Below, one piece after another: positions 1 through 10,130 of a DNA stretch of 64,000 bases (its first letter is position 1; each line of letters starts with the position of its first letter). Made by a program: the position numbers and the translations under genes. The DNA comes from Pyronema omphalodes. Lineage: Eukaryota; Ascomycota; Pezizomycetes; Pezizales; Pyronemataceae. Under the pieces are notes generated by a model. It made no database searches, was not told the DNA's origin, and worked only from the letters and a program-made list of their open reading frames with translations. The stretch spans positions 434,001 through 498,000 of the forward strand of contig JAJJXM010000016.1 of assembly GCA_024516155.1 (NCBI GenBank), written 5' to 3'.

Positions 1-73
1 GGCTGGGAATAACGAAACATGTGGAAATTTCGAGGAAGCAGAAGAGCAATGGCTAACATGAGAATTCTTACAG

Positions 74-2493
74 GGAAACTACATCAACTACAAGTAAGTT
101 TGACAGCTTTCTAGAATATGAGCCATGCCCCACCGCAGCCGCCCGGCTCTTTGCAGATCTGGAGGGGCTGAGGTTACCGGGGTCTATGGCGTCACACGCA
201 TTGTGGCCCGTGCTGAGACATGTACAGGAAGATGAGCGAGAACCTCGACATCGTTCGTGCCCGTCTCAACCGCCCCCTCACCTACGCCGAGAAGATCGTC
301 TACTCTCACTTGGACGACCCTCACGGACAGGAGATCGAGCGTGGAAAGTCCTACCTTAAGCTCCGCCCCGACCGTGTTGCTTGCCAGGATGCCACCGCCC
401 AGATGGCCATTCTCCAGTTCATGTCCGCTGGACTCCCCAAGGTCGCCACTCCTTCCACCGTCCACTGTGACCACTTGATCGAGGCCCAGATTGGAGGTGA
501 CAAGGACTTGGCCCGCGCCGAGCAAATCAACAAGGAGGTCTACGACTTCTTGTCTTCTGCCTGTGCCAAGTACGGACTTGGATTCTGGCGCCCCGGATCC
601 GGAATTATCCACCAGATCATTCTCGAGAACTACGCTTTCCCCGGAGGACTTCTCATCGGAACTGACTCCCACACTCCCAACGGAGGAGGACTCGGAATGT
701 GCGCTATCGGTGTTGGTGGTGCTGACGCCGTCGATGTCATGGCTGGACTCCCCTGGGAGCTTAAGGCCCCCAAGGTCATCGGTGTTAAGCTCACCGGAGA
801 GATGTCCGGATGGACTTCCGCCAAGGGTATGTTTCTATCTTCAACGGGGAGAATTACAATTGCTAACTGGTAGTTAGACATTATCTTGAAGGTTGCTGGA
901 ATCCTCACCGTCAAGGGAGGAACTGGTGCCATCGTTGAGTACCACGGATCCGGTGTCGACACCCTTTCCGCCACCGGAATGGGTACCATCTGTAACATGG
1001 GAGCCGAGATTGGAGCCACCACCTCCGTCTTCCCCTTCAACGAGTCCATGTACAAGTACCTCCAGGCCACCAAGCGCCAGGAGATCGGAGACCTTGCCCG
1101 CTCTTACCAGAACGGACTCCAGGCCGACGAGGGTGCCGAGTTCGACCAGCTCATCGAGATCAACCTCTCTGAGCTCGAGCCCCACATCAACGGACCCTTC
1201 ACCCCCGACCTTGCTACCCCCATCTCCAAGTGGAAGGAGACCGTCAAGCGTGAGGGATGGCCCACTGACCTTAAGGTCGGTCTTATTGGATCTTGCACCA
1301 ACTCTTCCTACGAGGACATGTCCCGCTCTGCCTCTATTGCCCGTGACGCCTTGAACCACGGAGTCAAGTCCAAGTCCATCTACACCGTCACCCCCGGTTC
1401 CGAGCAGATCCGTGCCACCATTGCCCGTGACGGACAGCTCCAGACCTTCGAGGAGTTCGGAGGTGTTGTCCTTGCCAACGCCTGTGGACCCTGTATCGGA
1501 CAGTGGGACCGTAAGGACGTTCCCAAGGGAACTGCCAACTCCATTATGTCCTCTTACAACCGTAACTTCACTGGACGTAACGACGCTAACCCTGCCACCC
1601 ACGCTTTCGTCACCTCCCCTGACTTGGTTACCGCCTTCTCCGTTGCCGGAACCCTCGACTTCAACCCCTTGACCGACACCCTCAAGGACAAGGACGGAAA
1701 GGACTTCAAGCTCGCCGCCCCCACCGGTGCTGGTCTCCCTGACCGTGGATACGACCCCGGACGTGACACCTACCAGGCTCCTCCCGAGGATGCCTCCTCC
1801 GTCTCCGTCAAGGTCTCCCCCACCTCTGACCGCCTCCAGCTCCTCTCTCCCTTCGAGCCCTGGAACGGAAAGGACGCCACCGACCTTCCCATCCTCATCA
1901 AGTGTCTCGGAAAGACCACCACTGACCACATCTCCATGGCTGGTCCCTGGTTGAAGTACCGTGGACACTTGGACAACATCTCCAACAACATGTTGATCGG
2001 TGCCACCAACGCCGAGAACGGAGAGGCCAACAAGGTCAAGAACGCCTTCACCGGAAAGTACGACGCCGTTCCCGCCACTGCCCGTGACTACAAGGCTCGC
2101 GGAGTCAAGTGGGTCGTCATCGGAGACTGGAACTACGGAGAGGGATCTTCCCGTGAGCACGCCGCTCTTGAGCCCCGCCACCTCGGAGGTCTTGCCATCA
2201 TCACCCGCTCCTTCGCTCGTATCCACGAGACCAACTTGAAGAAGCAGGGTATGCTTCCCCTCACCTTCTCCAACCCCGCCGACTACGAGAAGATCAACCC
2301 CACCGACAAGGTTGACCTCCTCTGCACTGGACTTGCCGTTGGAAAGCCCATGATCCTCCGCGTCAAGCCCCAGAACGGAGCTGCTTGGGACTGCGAGCTC
2401 TCCCACACCTTCAACGAGGGACAGATCGAGTGGTTCAAGAACGGATCTGCTCTTAACACCATGGCCAAGAAGGCCGCCGAGAAGAGCGCTTAG
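74..2493 (+). CDS. ACO1: Aconitate hydratase, mitochondrial (5' end outside window)
   Basis: Aconitase interconverts citrate and isocitrate in the TCA cycle using a [4Fe-4S] cluster in the mitochondrial matrix. Visible exons are 74-93, 228-826 and 878-2493 (introns 94-227 and 827-877, the latter with a GCTAAC branch site at 862); together they give 745 in-frame codons including the TAG stop. The start codon, targeting peptide and first exon(s) lie left of the window; bases 1-73 look like the end of an intron (GCTAAC at 51, TTCTTACAG at 73). Recognisable stretches are [42 protein letters not shown] and [12 protein letters not shown] (the three cluster cysteines), and [14 protein letters not shown]. 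Codon choice is extreme (mostly C-ending, glycine nearly always GGA or GGT), which fits very high expression. The family assignment is certain; the exact first exon is not visible. Confidence 0.97.
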
Positions 2494-3061
2494 ATTAGTT
2501 TTGGATTAGAACAATAATTGGGATCTGGGTTGGGCCGGTGCTTTTTTTTCGGGCTGTAAAATTTAAACGGGTTTGGTTTTTGTTTGAATTTGGCTGTTAG
2601 CATTTTTTTCTATTGTAAGGTGTATTTGCGAAGTTTTTTTCGAACACATCTTTTTGGATGATTATTTAATTTTGCCATGGTGAAACGCAGTTGAACTCAG
2701 TGACGTGATTAATCAAAGTGCCCTTCAAATTGCCTCCATTATCTCTCCATCGAAAGTCTGTCTCTTTCCAGGGAAATTATGCAGAGCTTCTTTTGTGAGC
2801 AAAGCCGAACTTTACCAACGTTAATGGTAACGCATGTCATTACTCTGTTGAAACAAGTACCCATCGACAAGTCATAGAAAATCACCCATGTGGTCGTTCT
2901 GTAGCGCAAAATCAGAAACGGTTAAGGTGAGGTCGGCCAACTGTCCTCCACATCATACTCCATCTCCCGCTATTTGAACCGCTTCTGAAGACTGTAGTTT
3001 TTCGCCCCTATCCACTGCTGGTTCTACTTCCACTTTCATATTCTGCAGAGTGATAGTGCCT
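2494..3061. other. Aconitase 3' flank and intergenic spacer
   Basis: T-rich 3' untranslated-type sequence follows the aconitase stop (TTTTTTTT at about 2544, TTTTTTC at 2604 and 2634). No convincing coding sequence, RNA gene or repeat seen up to 3061. Confidence 0.5.
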
Positions 3062-3635
3062 ATGCCTCACTCGGGTTCCCTTGGTAAGTTGCATTGCATT
3101 CATTCCCTTTTCCCCCACGATCAACAACGCCAATGATGAAAAGATTTCGGATGTAAAAATTTCACTCCGAGAGCGCTAAAACCGTGTGGAGACTTTCCGT
3201 TGCCTTCCTTCTGAGATACATCCAACATTCCCCCCTCCCAATTGAACGAAGATAGTGAAGTGGAGCTAATAGTTATTAGAAGTGTGTACCGGTGGGATAT
3301 GGAACTGGGTAAGTCATGGAAGGATACCGGAGCTAGCTGTATATTCATGAATCATTTTGTAACTATGTAGAGTTGATATACATACTTCTTCTTATTCTTA
3401 CTGCTCATCTGATTGAATAAATGTGATTGGATTTTCAATTACCCTAGGCATCATAATTATGGTGCTGGTTGTTTTGGGCAGAAGATGTCATTCAATTTGG
3501 TGGAACATGGAGGTACGTATGTATGTAGGCGCATTACAGTGGAAGATCATGCGCAGCAAATGTCTTGGCTTACTCCAAGCGGCGATCATGAGACCCCACC
3601 CTCTGGTTCACATGTGCAATCATGAGAAGCCATAA
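3062..3635 (+). CDS. Possible small single-pass membrane protein (speculative spliced model)
   Basis: I do not recognise this protein. A spliced model of exons 3062-3083, 3216-3308 and 3448-3635 gives 100 residues. Both introns begin GTAAGT; they end CTTCTGAG (3215) and TACCCTAG (3447), and phases match (one leftover base at each junction). The product has a polar N-terminal half rich in Asp/Glu/Ser, then one hydrophobic segment (LGIIIMVLVVLG, about residues 38-50) followed by RRCHSIWW and a basic tail, suggesting a single-pass membrane protein. Against it: no known domain, a very short first exon, and a second intron with a weak branch site. It could equally be non-coding sequence with chance splice signals. 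Confidence 0.25.
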
Positions 3636-3722
3636 AATGAGGAATACAATCTGGAATCTATGTTTGATTATCGAGAATGATTTCTGTGAGAAAAGAAAAA
3701 TATAAAAATACTGCAAAAAATA

Positions 3723-3796
3723 CTCCTCCGGGTGGGCTTGAACCACCAACCTCCTGATTAACAGTCAGACGCGCTAGCCAATTGCGCCACGGGGGA
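3723..3796 (-). tRNA. tRNA-Asn (anticodon GTT), no intron
   Basis: The reverse complement folds as a 74-nt cloverleaf: D-arm region GGCGCAATTGGCTAGCGC, anticodon arm TCTGA-CTGTTAA-TCAGG with GTT anticodon, and T-arm GGTGG-TTCAAGC-CCACC. The acceptor stem pairs TCCCCCG with CGGAGGA, leaving one C4-A69 mismatch; all other pairs are sound. The first T and the G discriminator flank the stem. The mismatch may be a real variant, a slightly decayed copy or a sequence error; the identity as tRNA-Asn is clear. Confidence 0.93.
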
Positions 3797-5030
3797 TGTT
3801 GTTGTTACGCTAGGTAATAAATAAACCGTATACTGTATTTTAATACACGCCCAGTCAAAAGGTCACTCGTAGTTGAAATCGATCATAGATACTATCAAAT
3901 AACCACAATGCTAAGATGTCTAAAAAAATTTCCTTATATGTAATTATTTTTAATCTACGTCCATCTGCTTGATAAATAAACTTCGGTTACCCTACAACCT
4001 GATATGATACAAAACATTTTAGATATCCTACCTGATATATAAGACGACCCCTGGCTGGTAGTATATACAGTCGTAGTACGCATGATAAAATTCCTACAGT
4101 TGATAACAGAGATAAGAATTAAGTAACTTGTAAGTAAATAACAGGCTGGATGATATTGTCGTACAGGATGGATTAGGTCTCAGAGGTGGGATTGGATACC
4201 GGGATCACAGGGCATCGAAGCACCAGAGAAGACTAGGCCGGCTATGCCGGAAACAGAGGAGCTATAGAAGGCTAGGTATGGAGGGTGAATCTGAAGAGCT
4301 TGGATTCTTGGAGTCATTTCTAAGGCTATGACAACACGGTGAAGTTTGGGCCATAGGTTCGCTGGGATGATGCACCTGGAGAAATATGCTGAAGAATTAT
4401 GGGGTTTGGAAGATTTGTGTAGTAGTAAGAGGAATTTTGGTTTTGTTTTTGTTTTGTAGAGATTTGCGGCTTTGCAGCTTTGCGGCTTTGCGGCTTCGCA
4501 AGCTGGAATTCTTTTTTGATAGTGGATTCCTTAATGTGGGATTGATGTTACTTATGTCGGCTCTGGATGAAATAGGGTGCTTGATAATAGTGAATAGATC
4601 TGGGATGAAGTTATTGTGGATGCGTATGTCAAAAATACCGTTGCTTGCGAGGTCTAGATTTCTAAGAATGGCACGATTAAGAGCGAAGAAGGTGAATGGC
4701 TCTAGTGGGCCTAGCAGGAATTTCAAAGAATAGAAGGCATTAGAAACCGAGTATGGATTATATGTTTGATGAACACAACAAATAAGAAAACGATAGTATT
4801 GCAAGAGTTGAGTTGCTGAAGTTGTACTCGAGTACAATGGAAAGTCCGGTGCTCTGTCATATTGTATCACAGCGCCCGACCCTTTTGTCGCCTTATAACA
4901 GGAAATGCTAAGTAACTGTCTTTAGTTTCCGTGAAGCACCAGATATCTTTTGATAATTATGATTGAAATTGGATATCATGTGGCTCTTCAGCTTTGGATT
5001 TTCCTCAAGAAATATTTGAAGTTGTGGTTG
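3797..5030. other. Intergenic, no supported gene
   Basis: AT-rich spacer. A short run of 9-bp units (TTTGCGGCT-like, four to five copies) lies at about 4463-4500. Opposed open frames of 115-157 codons cover 4386-4870 but neither shows a known motif or good codon use, so I do not call a gene. Confidence 0.4.
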
Positions 5031-5177
5031 TACAGTAGAACCTGTCTATATATGACGAGACACCAGGACCAGAAGAGATTACTGTTATGCACAGGAAGTC
5101 TTTACATTGAATAGATTTCTACGAGTGATTATAGCCGGGGCTGTGGTCATAGACTGTTATAGACAGGTTCTACTGTA
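5031..5177. mobile_element. 143-bp Tc1/mariner (pogo/Fot-like) MITE with TA target duplication
   Basis: A perfect 20-bp inverted repeat bounds the element: TACAGTAGAACCTGTCTATA at 5031-5050 and its reverse complement at 5158-5177. The outermost TA on each side is the expected TA target-site duplication, leaving an element of 143 bp (5033-5175) with 18-bp termini starting CAGTAGAACC. The interior has no coding capacity. Termini of this type with TA duplication are typical of Tc1/mariner elements, especially the pogo/Fot branch in fungi (family knowledge), so this would be mobilised in trans by a full-length relative not present in this window. Confidence 0.85.
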
Positions 5178-6118
5178 TTGCTATTATTTGCAAATTGTAT
5201 GGGCGTTATACCTGTATATTGGTTGGTAAATATTGGCGTAGAGCCTCAACTTGAAGATTCATATAGTTCCAAAGCTGCGAAGCGGCTCATCGGTAGCTTG
5301 CAGAAATTCGGTACATATAATATTGCGTACCGCGCAGGTGTTACCATTCTTCCTCTATCACCATTAAAGTACCTCCAGTTTCCTCTAATCGTGCCAAGCG
5401 GAGCTAATGCACCACCTTGGCACGAGTATCTTTACTTCTGCACTGCGAATGTACAATTCCGGTAATGACTTTGAAGATGCCCCTTCGATTTTACTTCTCG
5501 TTCAGACCTGCAGTTTTCCGTAAAGTGTAATACGCCTTTTTATCTGTCTCAAGCGGCGCGGGTGGTAATATCTGCATGGCATGAAGGTTCGCTCAACGTA
5601 ACTTTGGTACTGTACAGATCTGGCTCTACATCATCATGGTATGTCCATATTAGTCCAGCGCATAATGTACTTTGCTAACCTCCACGATGTATATACGCGT
5701 AGGTACCACTCATGCTCCCATCAATCATCAACATTTTTACAGTTGAGGATCCTCATCCAAGTCTTGCACAATCTGCCTGACGGCGTCGCGGCTATTGGGA
5801 GGCTTCAATCCCACATTACGTCAGCCCCGCGCTTACACCTCCATGTTCAACCGAAGCCCCCTTTATCGAGCGCTCTTCCGCCGGCAACTGCGCCCATTTA
5901 AATGCCTTCACATCTATTCAGCTGGAGTGAACATGAGAGTGCTGAAACACGGCTGGTCGAGGTTTCAAACTTGGTTAGTTGGGATTGGGCGATTATACAG
6001 CATTCCCTCCGTACCACCTACTCTATACAGGTGAACAGCTAGGATGTGTACTTATGCATCACATTGGATCAAGACAACGGCAGCTTCGTGCATACGGCAG
6101 CCTAGAATATCTTTCTGC
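5178..6118. other. Intergenic, upstream of the CorA-like gene
   Basis: No convincing gene. Short open frames at 5178-5465 and 5641-6034 lack motifs and look like chance. The last part is the likely promoter region of the gene starting at 6221. Confidence 0.4.
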
Positions 6119-6128
6119 TTATAAAAGG
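6119..6128 (+). promoter_or_regulatory. TATA-like box upstream of the CorA-like gene
   Basis: TTATAAAAGG lies about 93 bp before the ATG at 6221, a normal spacing for a fungal TATA box. The start itself has a good context (GCCATGG). Confidence 0.45.
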
Positions 6129-6220
6129 TAGCCAAGGGCGCCGCGCCGAAGATCCGTCCTCTCAATCATGGTTTTTGAACTTATCGACCCAGAGAATACG
6201 AATCAGAATAGCGACTAGCC

Positions 6221-8173
6221 ATGGATACATTTACAAGAAGATTTGGGCTTCCGCGGCCACACAGTGAATCACAGGCACAGACAGCTATTGGAAATTTGAT
6301 TTTACAAAGCTCGACGGGGATGGCTATGGCTCCGGGGATCTCAGTAGCTGCCAGAGACAAGAGGATGAATCCAAATCAGCCACAGGCCGTTCGTGATGAG
6401 GATATGCATCCGTATTACAAGCCTCACCTGAAGAATGTCGATCTTGCGGACCGGATTCGACGCTTTCATGATTCTACGCAAGATAAAATGAGCCGAGTAT
6501 GGGCTATCGATTGCTGTGCTAAGCAAGGTACACAATTTGAGAGGTTATACATGGCTGTCATTTCTAAAATGTTGCGACTCTAGGAGAAGTAGTGTTAAAT
6601 GGTCCATTTACATCTAAGGGGAGGCTTCATCAATTCATCATAGATTCTGTAAGGTTATCCAAAACAATCAGCCACTGGCGCTAACCTCAACTATAGGAAC
6701 GAAAGCCAAAAGATTCTAGAATATTGTTGGACTACATACCCTTCAGAATATTACTGGAAACTAATGGACCCCGATAGTGTTGCGGACGGAACGAACAGCT
6801 GGTCAGCAGCGCTGATTGGACGTGAATGCAAAGTTCCAGTTGAATTCTTTCTGGACTCAACCGACGAGCAGTATGTTCACTTGAAACCTAGAAAGGACAT
6901 GGGTAGGGTCAACCACATCCAGTGCGAGCCGATCTGACGAAGTCATAGAGGCTGGATGTCCCGTGACAATGGATAACGCCAGAATAGCAACAATAGCAAC
7001 TAGGTTCGACGTAAGTCACAGATCCATACGATTTGAAGCCCTTGGTGAGCACATATCAACCAGATTGTAGGTTCTATACTGACATAATGTTCAGGAAACT
7101 CAGAGATCCAGTTTCAGCGCTCACACATATTCTTCGGTAATCTACCACAATGGAGCCGAAAGACTGCAGTAGTTTTGTGCAATGAAAGCCATGAATATCC
7201 TCTAGGCGAGGCGCTAGTAGACAAGTTAATGAAAGATGCTACAAAAAGTGAGAGGTTATGCCAAGACATTCTTTGGCTCATGTGGGATGTTTACAAGGAG
7301 ATGAACAACTGGCCGCATATATTGGAGTTAATGAAACACCAACTAACCATCGAGGTATTGTAGACGACACTTATGTATTGCTAGTACTAAAAGCATGGGT
7401 AGGAGAAACATGCGGAACATCCCGAATTGGATTTAACAGAAGCACTGCATAAGGATACCGCCATTCACATAGAGTTGCATGAGATGATAAGGTAAGTGAT
7501 ATTTGATGAGCTAGCCATGTGAACTATTGGTTAACCATATCATAGGGTTCAAATAGCTGTACTAGATGGGTTCATAAATACTGTGACTCAAAAAAACCCA
7601 CTTTTACGGAGCCCAGCAATCACCCAAATATTGGATACAAAGGCTCGTCTCAAACGAAGCCAAGATGTCTTGGAAGTCTTAACAAAGCAAACAAACAATT
7701 TGATTAGTCAGGTTTACAATTTTATGGCGATCCGAGAAAGTACATCCGTAGGAAAACTAACTTGGATAACGCTTATCTACCTCCCTCTGAGGCAAGACCT
7801 AAGAACCAGACACCCGATGGCAGAATTACATATGCTGATTGTCTTTAATCACAGTTTTGCGGCATCTTTATTCAGTATGAGCATTCAACAACTTGATCCA
7901 CGGCCATCTGTCTGGGCATATGTTTCTTTTGCACTCGTCCTATCGGCTATTACCCTTGCTGTGGCGGCAGGCTCAACTTCGGTCTTTCAACATCGCAAGA
8001 AGGTCCTCAAGGAAATACATTCCTATATACACCCAACTAGTTCTAAACTGGAGCGAGTAGTTGTGGACCAGGATATAAGATCCTATCGCAAGTCAAACGT
8101 TGAAGAACCGGGGTTCGGATCCCTTCATGTGCTCAATATGTGCGTTAATTTGTTTCTTACAGTGATCGAATAG
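6221..8173 (+). CDS. CorA-like two-TM membrane protein, frameshifted in exon 3
   Basis: Eight exons: 6221-6527, 6584-6648, 6697-6902, 6949-7044, 7095-7354, 7403-7491, 7546-7791, 7855-8173. All phases close if a single base is dropped in the CCCC run at 6769-6772; as written the frame hits TAG at 6775-6777. The last intron (7792-7854) is GC-AG; removing it restores LPLSFAASLFSMS, matching the LPLSFxxSLFGM segment at the first TM helix of fungal CorA-like proteins. A second TM follows (VWAYVSFALVLSAITLAVAAG). Before them lie the family-typical HPELDLTEALHKD and LHEMIR stretches and a helical NNLISQVYNFMAIRES segment. The canonical GMN loop is replaced by FSM, so ion transport is doubtful; many fungal relatives are of unknown function. 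The C-terminal boundary is uncertain: the frame may splice into the next gene. The frameshift may be real decay or an assembly error. Confidence 0.72.
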
Positions 8174-8213
8174 GACTTTTTACAGCAGTTTTACTCCCAG
8201 GGATGAAACTACT

Positions 8214-10130
8214 ATGGACGTGGAAGAAAAAAAGAAGAAATACCAGGAGCTTATTCATAATCTCAAAGCCCCACCGAAACCCTATTCACTCATCAATGTG
8301 CAATATCACTCGAAATCGCAGTACGCTACAACCGAGAACAATCCAGGCCCCGTATCGCTAGATCTAGCACTATCTACTCGTCAAGATGAGATACTATCTG
8401 GTAATTCTCAGTCCAGATTTCGTTTATTGCCATGGTCTAACATCTTTCGGCTCCAGCCGATCACGGTCGCTTGAAGAAAGAATTAGAAAGCGGCCCGATA
8501 AAATTTCCTCATCAAGAGGAAGTACTCCAATGGAGGAGAGATAGCAAAACATCCGGTAAACAGATTGCAAGTGTAAATAACTTGGATGGCCAAGACAAAT
8601 CTCAAAGCGGACAAAAGCTGGACAAGAATGATTGCGTCAAAAACGGGCTAGGCATTGATTTAGGCAGCGGATTACAAGAATGTACCGTACTGGTGGATCC
8701 CATCATTAGCAACCGCATAGGAACAAGTTCAGACCTCCAGGGTGATTTGAATATGGATTTTCCCATGATGCAAGAGATCCCGTCAATACCACCGACACAA
8801 AATACTGATGAAGGTCAACAAATACCTGTAATTCCTATCATTACCATCGATGGGGCGCCTTGGGAGCCCGCTGTAATAGCCACCCCGGACATAATCGAAG
8901 ACACCGATGTTAAAGGTGGACCTCTTATTCTGGTTGATCCGGTTGAAGGTCCCAGCTACGTCCTACATCAGCCGTTGGTTGTACCGGATGATGAACAGCC
9001 CACAATAAAAACGATATCAAACCTGGATGAAGAGACCAATACTAATAATGAATATCCTCTGGAAATAATGAAATCCGAAGCCACAACATCATCTAGTCCA
9101 GAAGAACCTCCACAAGATATTTCTTCAGATCCGAAGCCTGAGCATATAGACATCGAGAATACAGCAAGTAGCTCAACTATTGACATACCTTCCGTGGTGA
9201 AGTTACATAGACGGCTACTGAAGCTCAGGTTGAATTGTTCTCAAAGACACGACAATTCATCGACCGAATCCTTTCTTATCCCATACCATGAGGTGAATAC
9301 TTGGGATGTATGGCTCTCTCCGCAATATTGAATGTCTACGTACATTGGAACACTAACACTTCATTCAGAAACTCCGTTCAGCAGTAGTTTCTACAGCGAG
9401 TAGATTCCCTTCACACATACAATCCAATGCCAACCATGGAATCTTTGACGTATTAGTGGAGGGCGCAGTTGTTTTACGCCAGTTCTGGGAATCGATCATT
9501 CACCACGCCTGCGAAATGATGGATGCCCAACAATCACCGAATGACCTTTTCATCGACATCATGCTGGAACATCACAACTCCCGCAATAGTAAAAGCACTT
9601 TAGAACATTTGGATCCGGCGCCGAAGAATGATGAACAAGGCCTGGCTCCAAAACGCCTACGCAGGGTCCGCTCTTACCCCGAGCTTCTGGTCCGGAAAAC
9701 GACAACTCTTGCCAAACGCCCATTTCTACCTTCAAGTCCTAGAACCTTCCCACAAAGAGCAGCGAAGTCACGATCGCAACCGCCTCAAAAACCCGCGGCA
9801 TCAATTCGTTACGGCATTGGGACCACCGTGCCTTTAACACGGTTTGCATCGGAGCCATATCCCCATTCGAATTTCATTCCCGGTAGGCTGAATCGTACGC
9901 CAACCGGTCATGAACCTATGGTGACTGGTGGTATTGTGGCTTCACGGATGCACCATTCGAACAATACTGACTCTAACTCGGGATCAACGCTGATGCCGGC
10001 ACCCTCGAGGTTTCTCTCGGCACCTGCACTGCCAACGCCGGAATCGAATCGCTCTACGGGATTCCTCGGAGTACAGTTTTGGGACCGAAGAAATCAGCCT
10101 AATCCTAGATTTCCGAATCGTCCTAGATGA
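8214..10130 (+). CDS. Disordered Pro/Ser/acidic-rich hypothetical protein (possibly C-terminal part of the CorA-like gene)
   Basis: Not recognised. Exons 8214-8400, 8457-9292 and 9369-10130 (introns GTAATT..CTCCAG with GTCTAAC branch site, and GTGAAT..ATTCAG) give 594 residues. The N-terminal third is polar and Lys-rich, the middle is acidic and Pro/Ile/Asp-rich, and the last exon begins with a more ordered segment (GIFDVLVEGAVVLRQFWE, then IIHHACEMMD) followed by a basic, Pro/Ser/Arg-rich tail with RRVRSYPELL and repeated RF/SAP motifs. It begins only 40 bp after the CorA-like stop with no room for a normal promoter, so it may be the tail of that gene, separated by an unresolved splice or a second frameshift. 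Near 9210-9290 another frame (AQVELFSKTRQFIDRIL) also reads well, so the local splicing there is uncertain. Confidence 0.5.

Noticed and set aside
874..2406. 510-codon minus-strand open frame
   Set aside because: Antisense shadow of aconitase caused by its codon bias; rich in Gly/Val/Leu/Ser/Asp with no domain.
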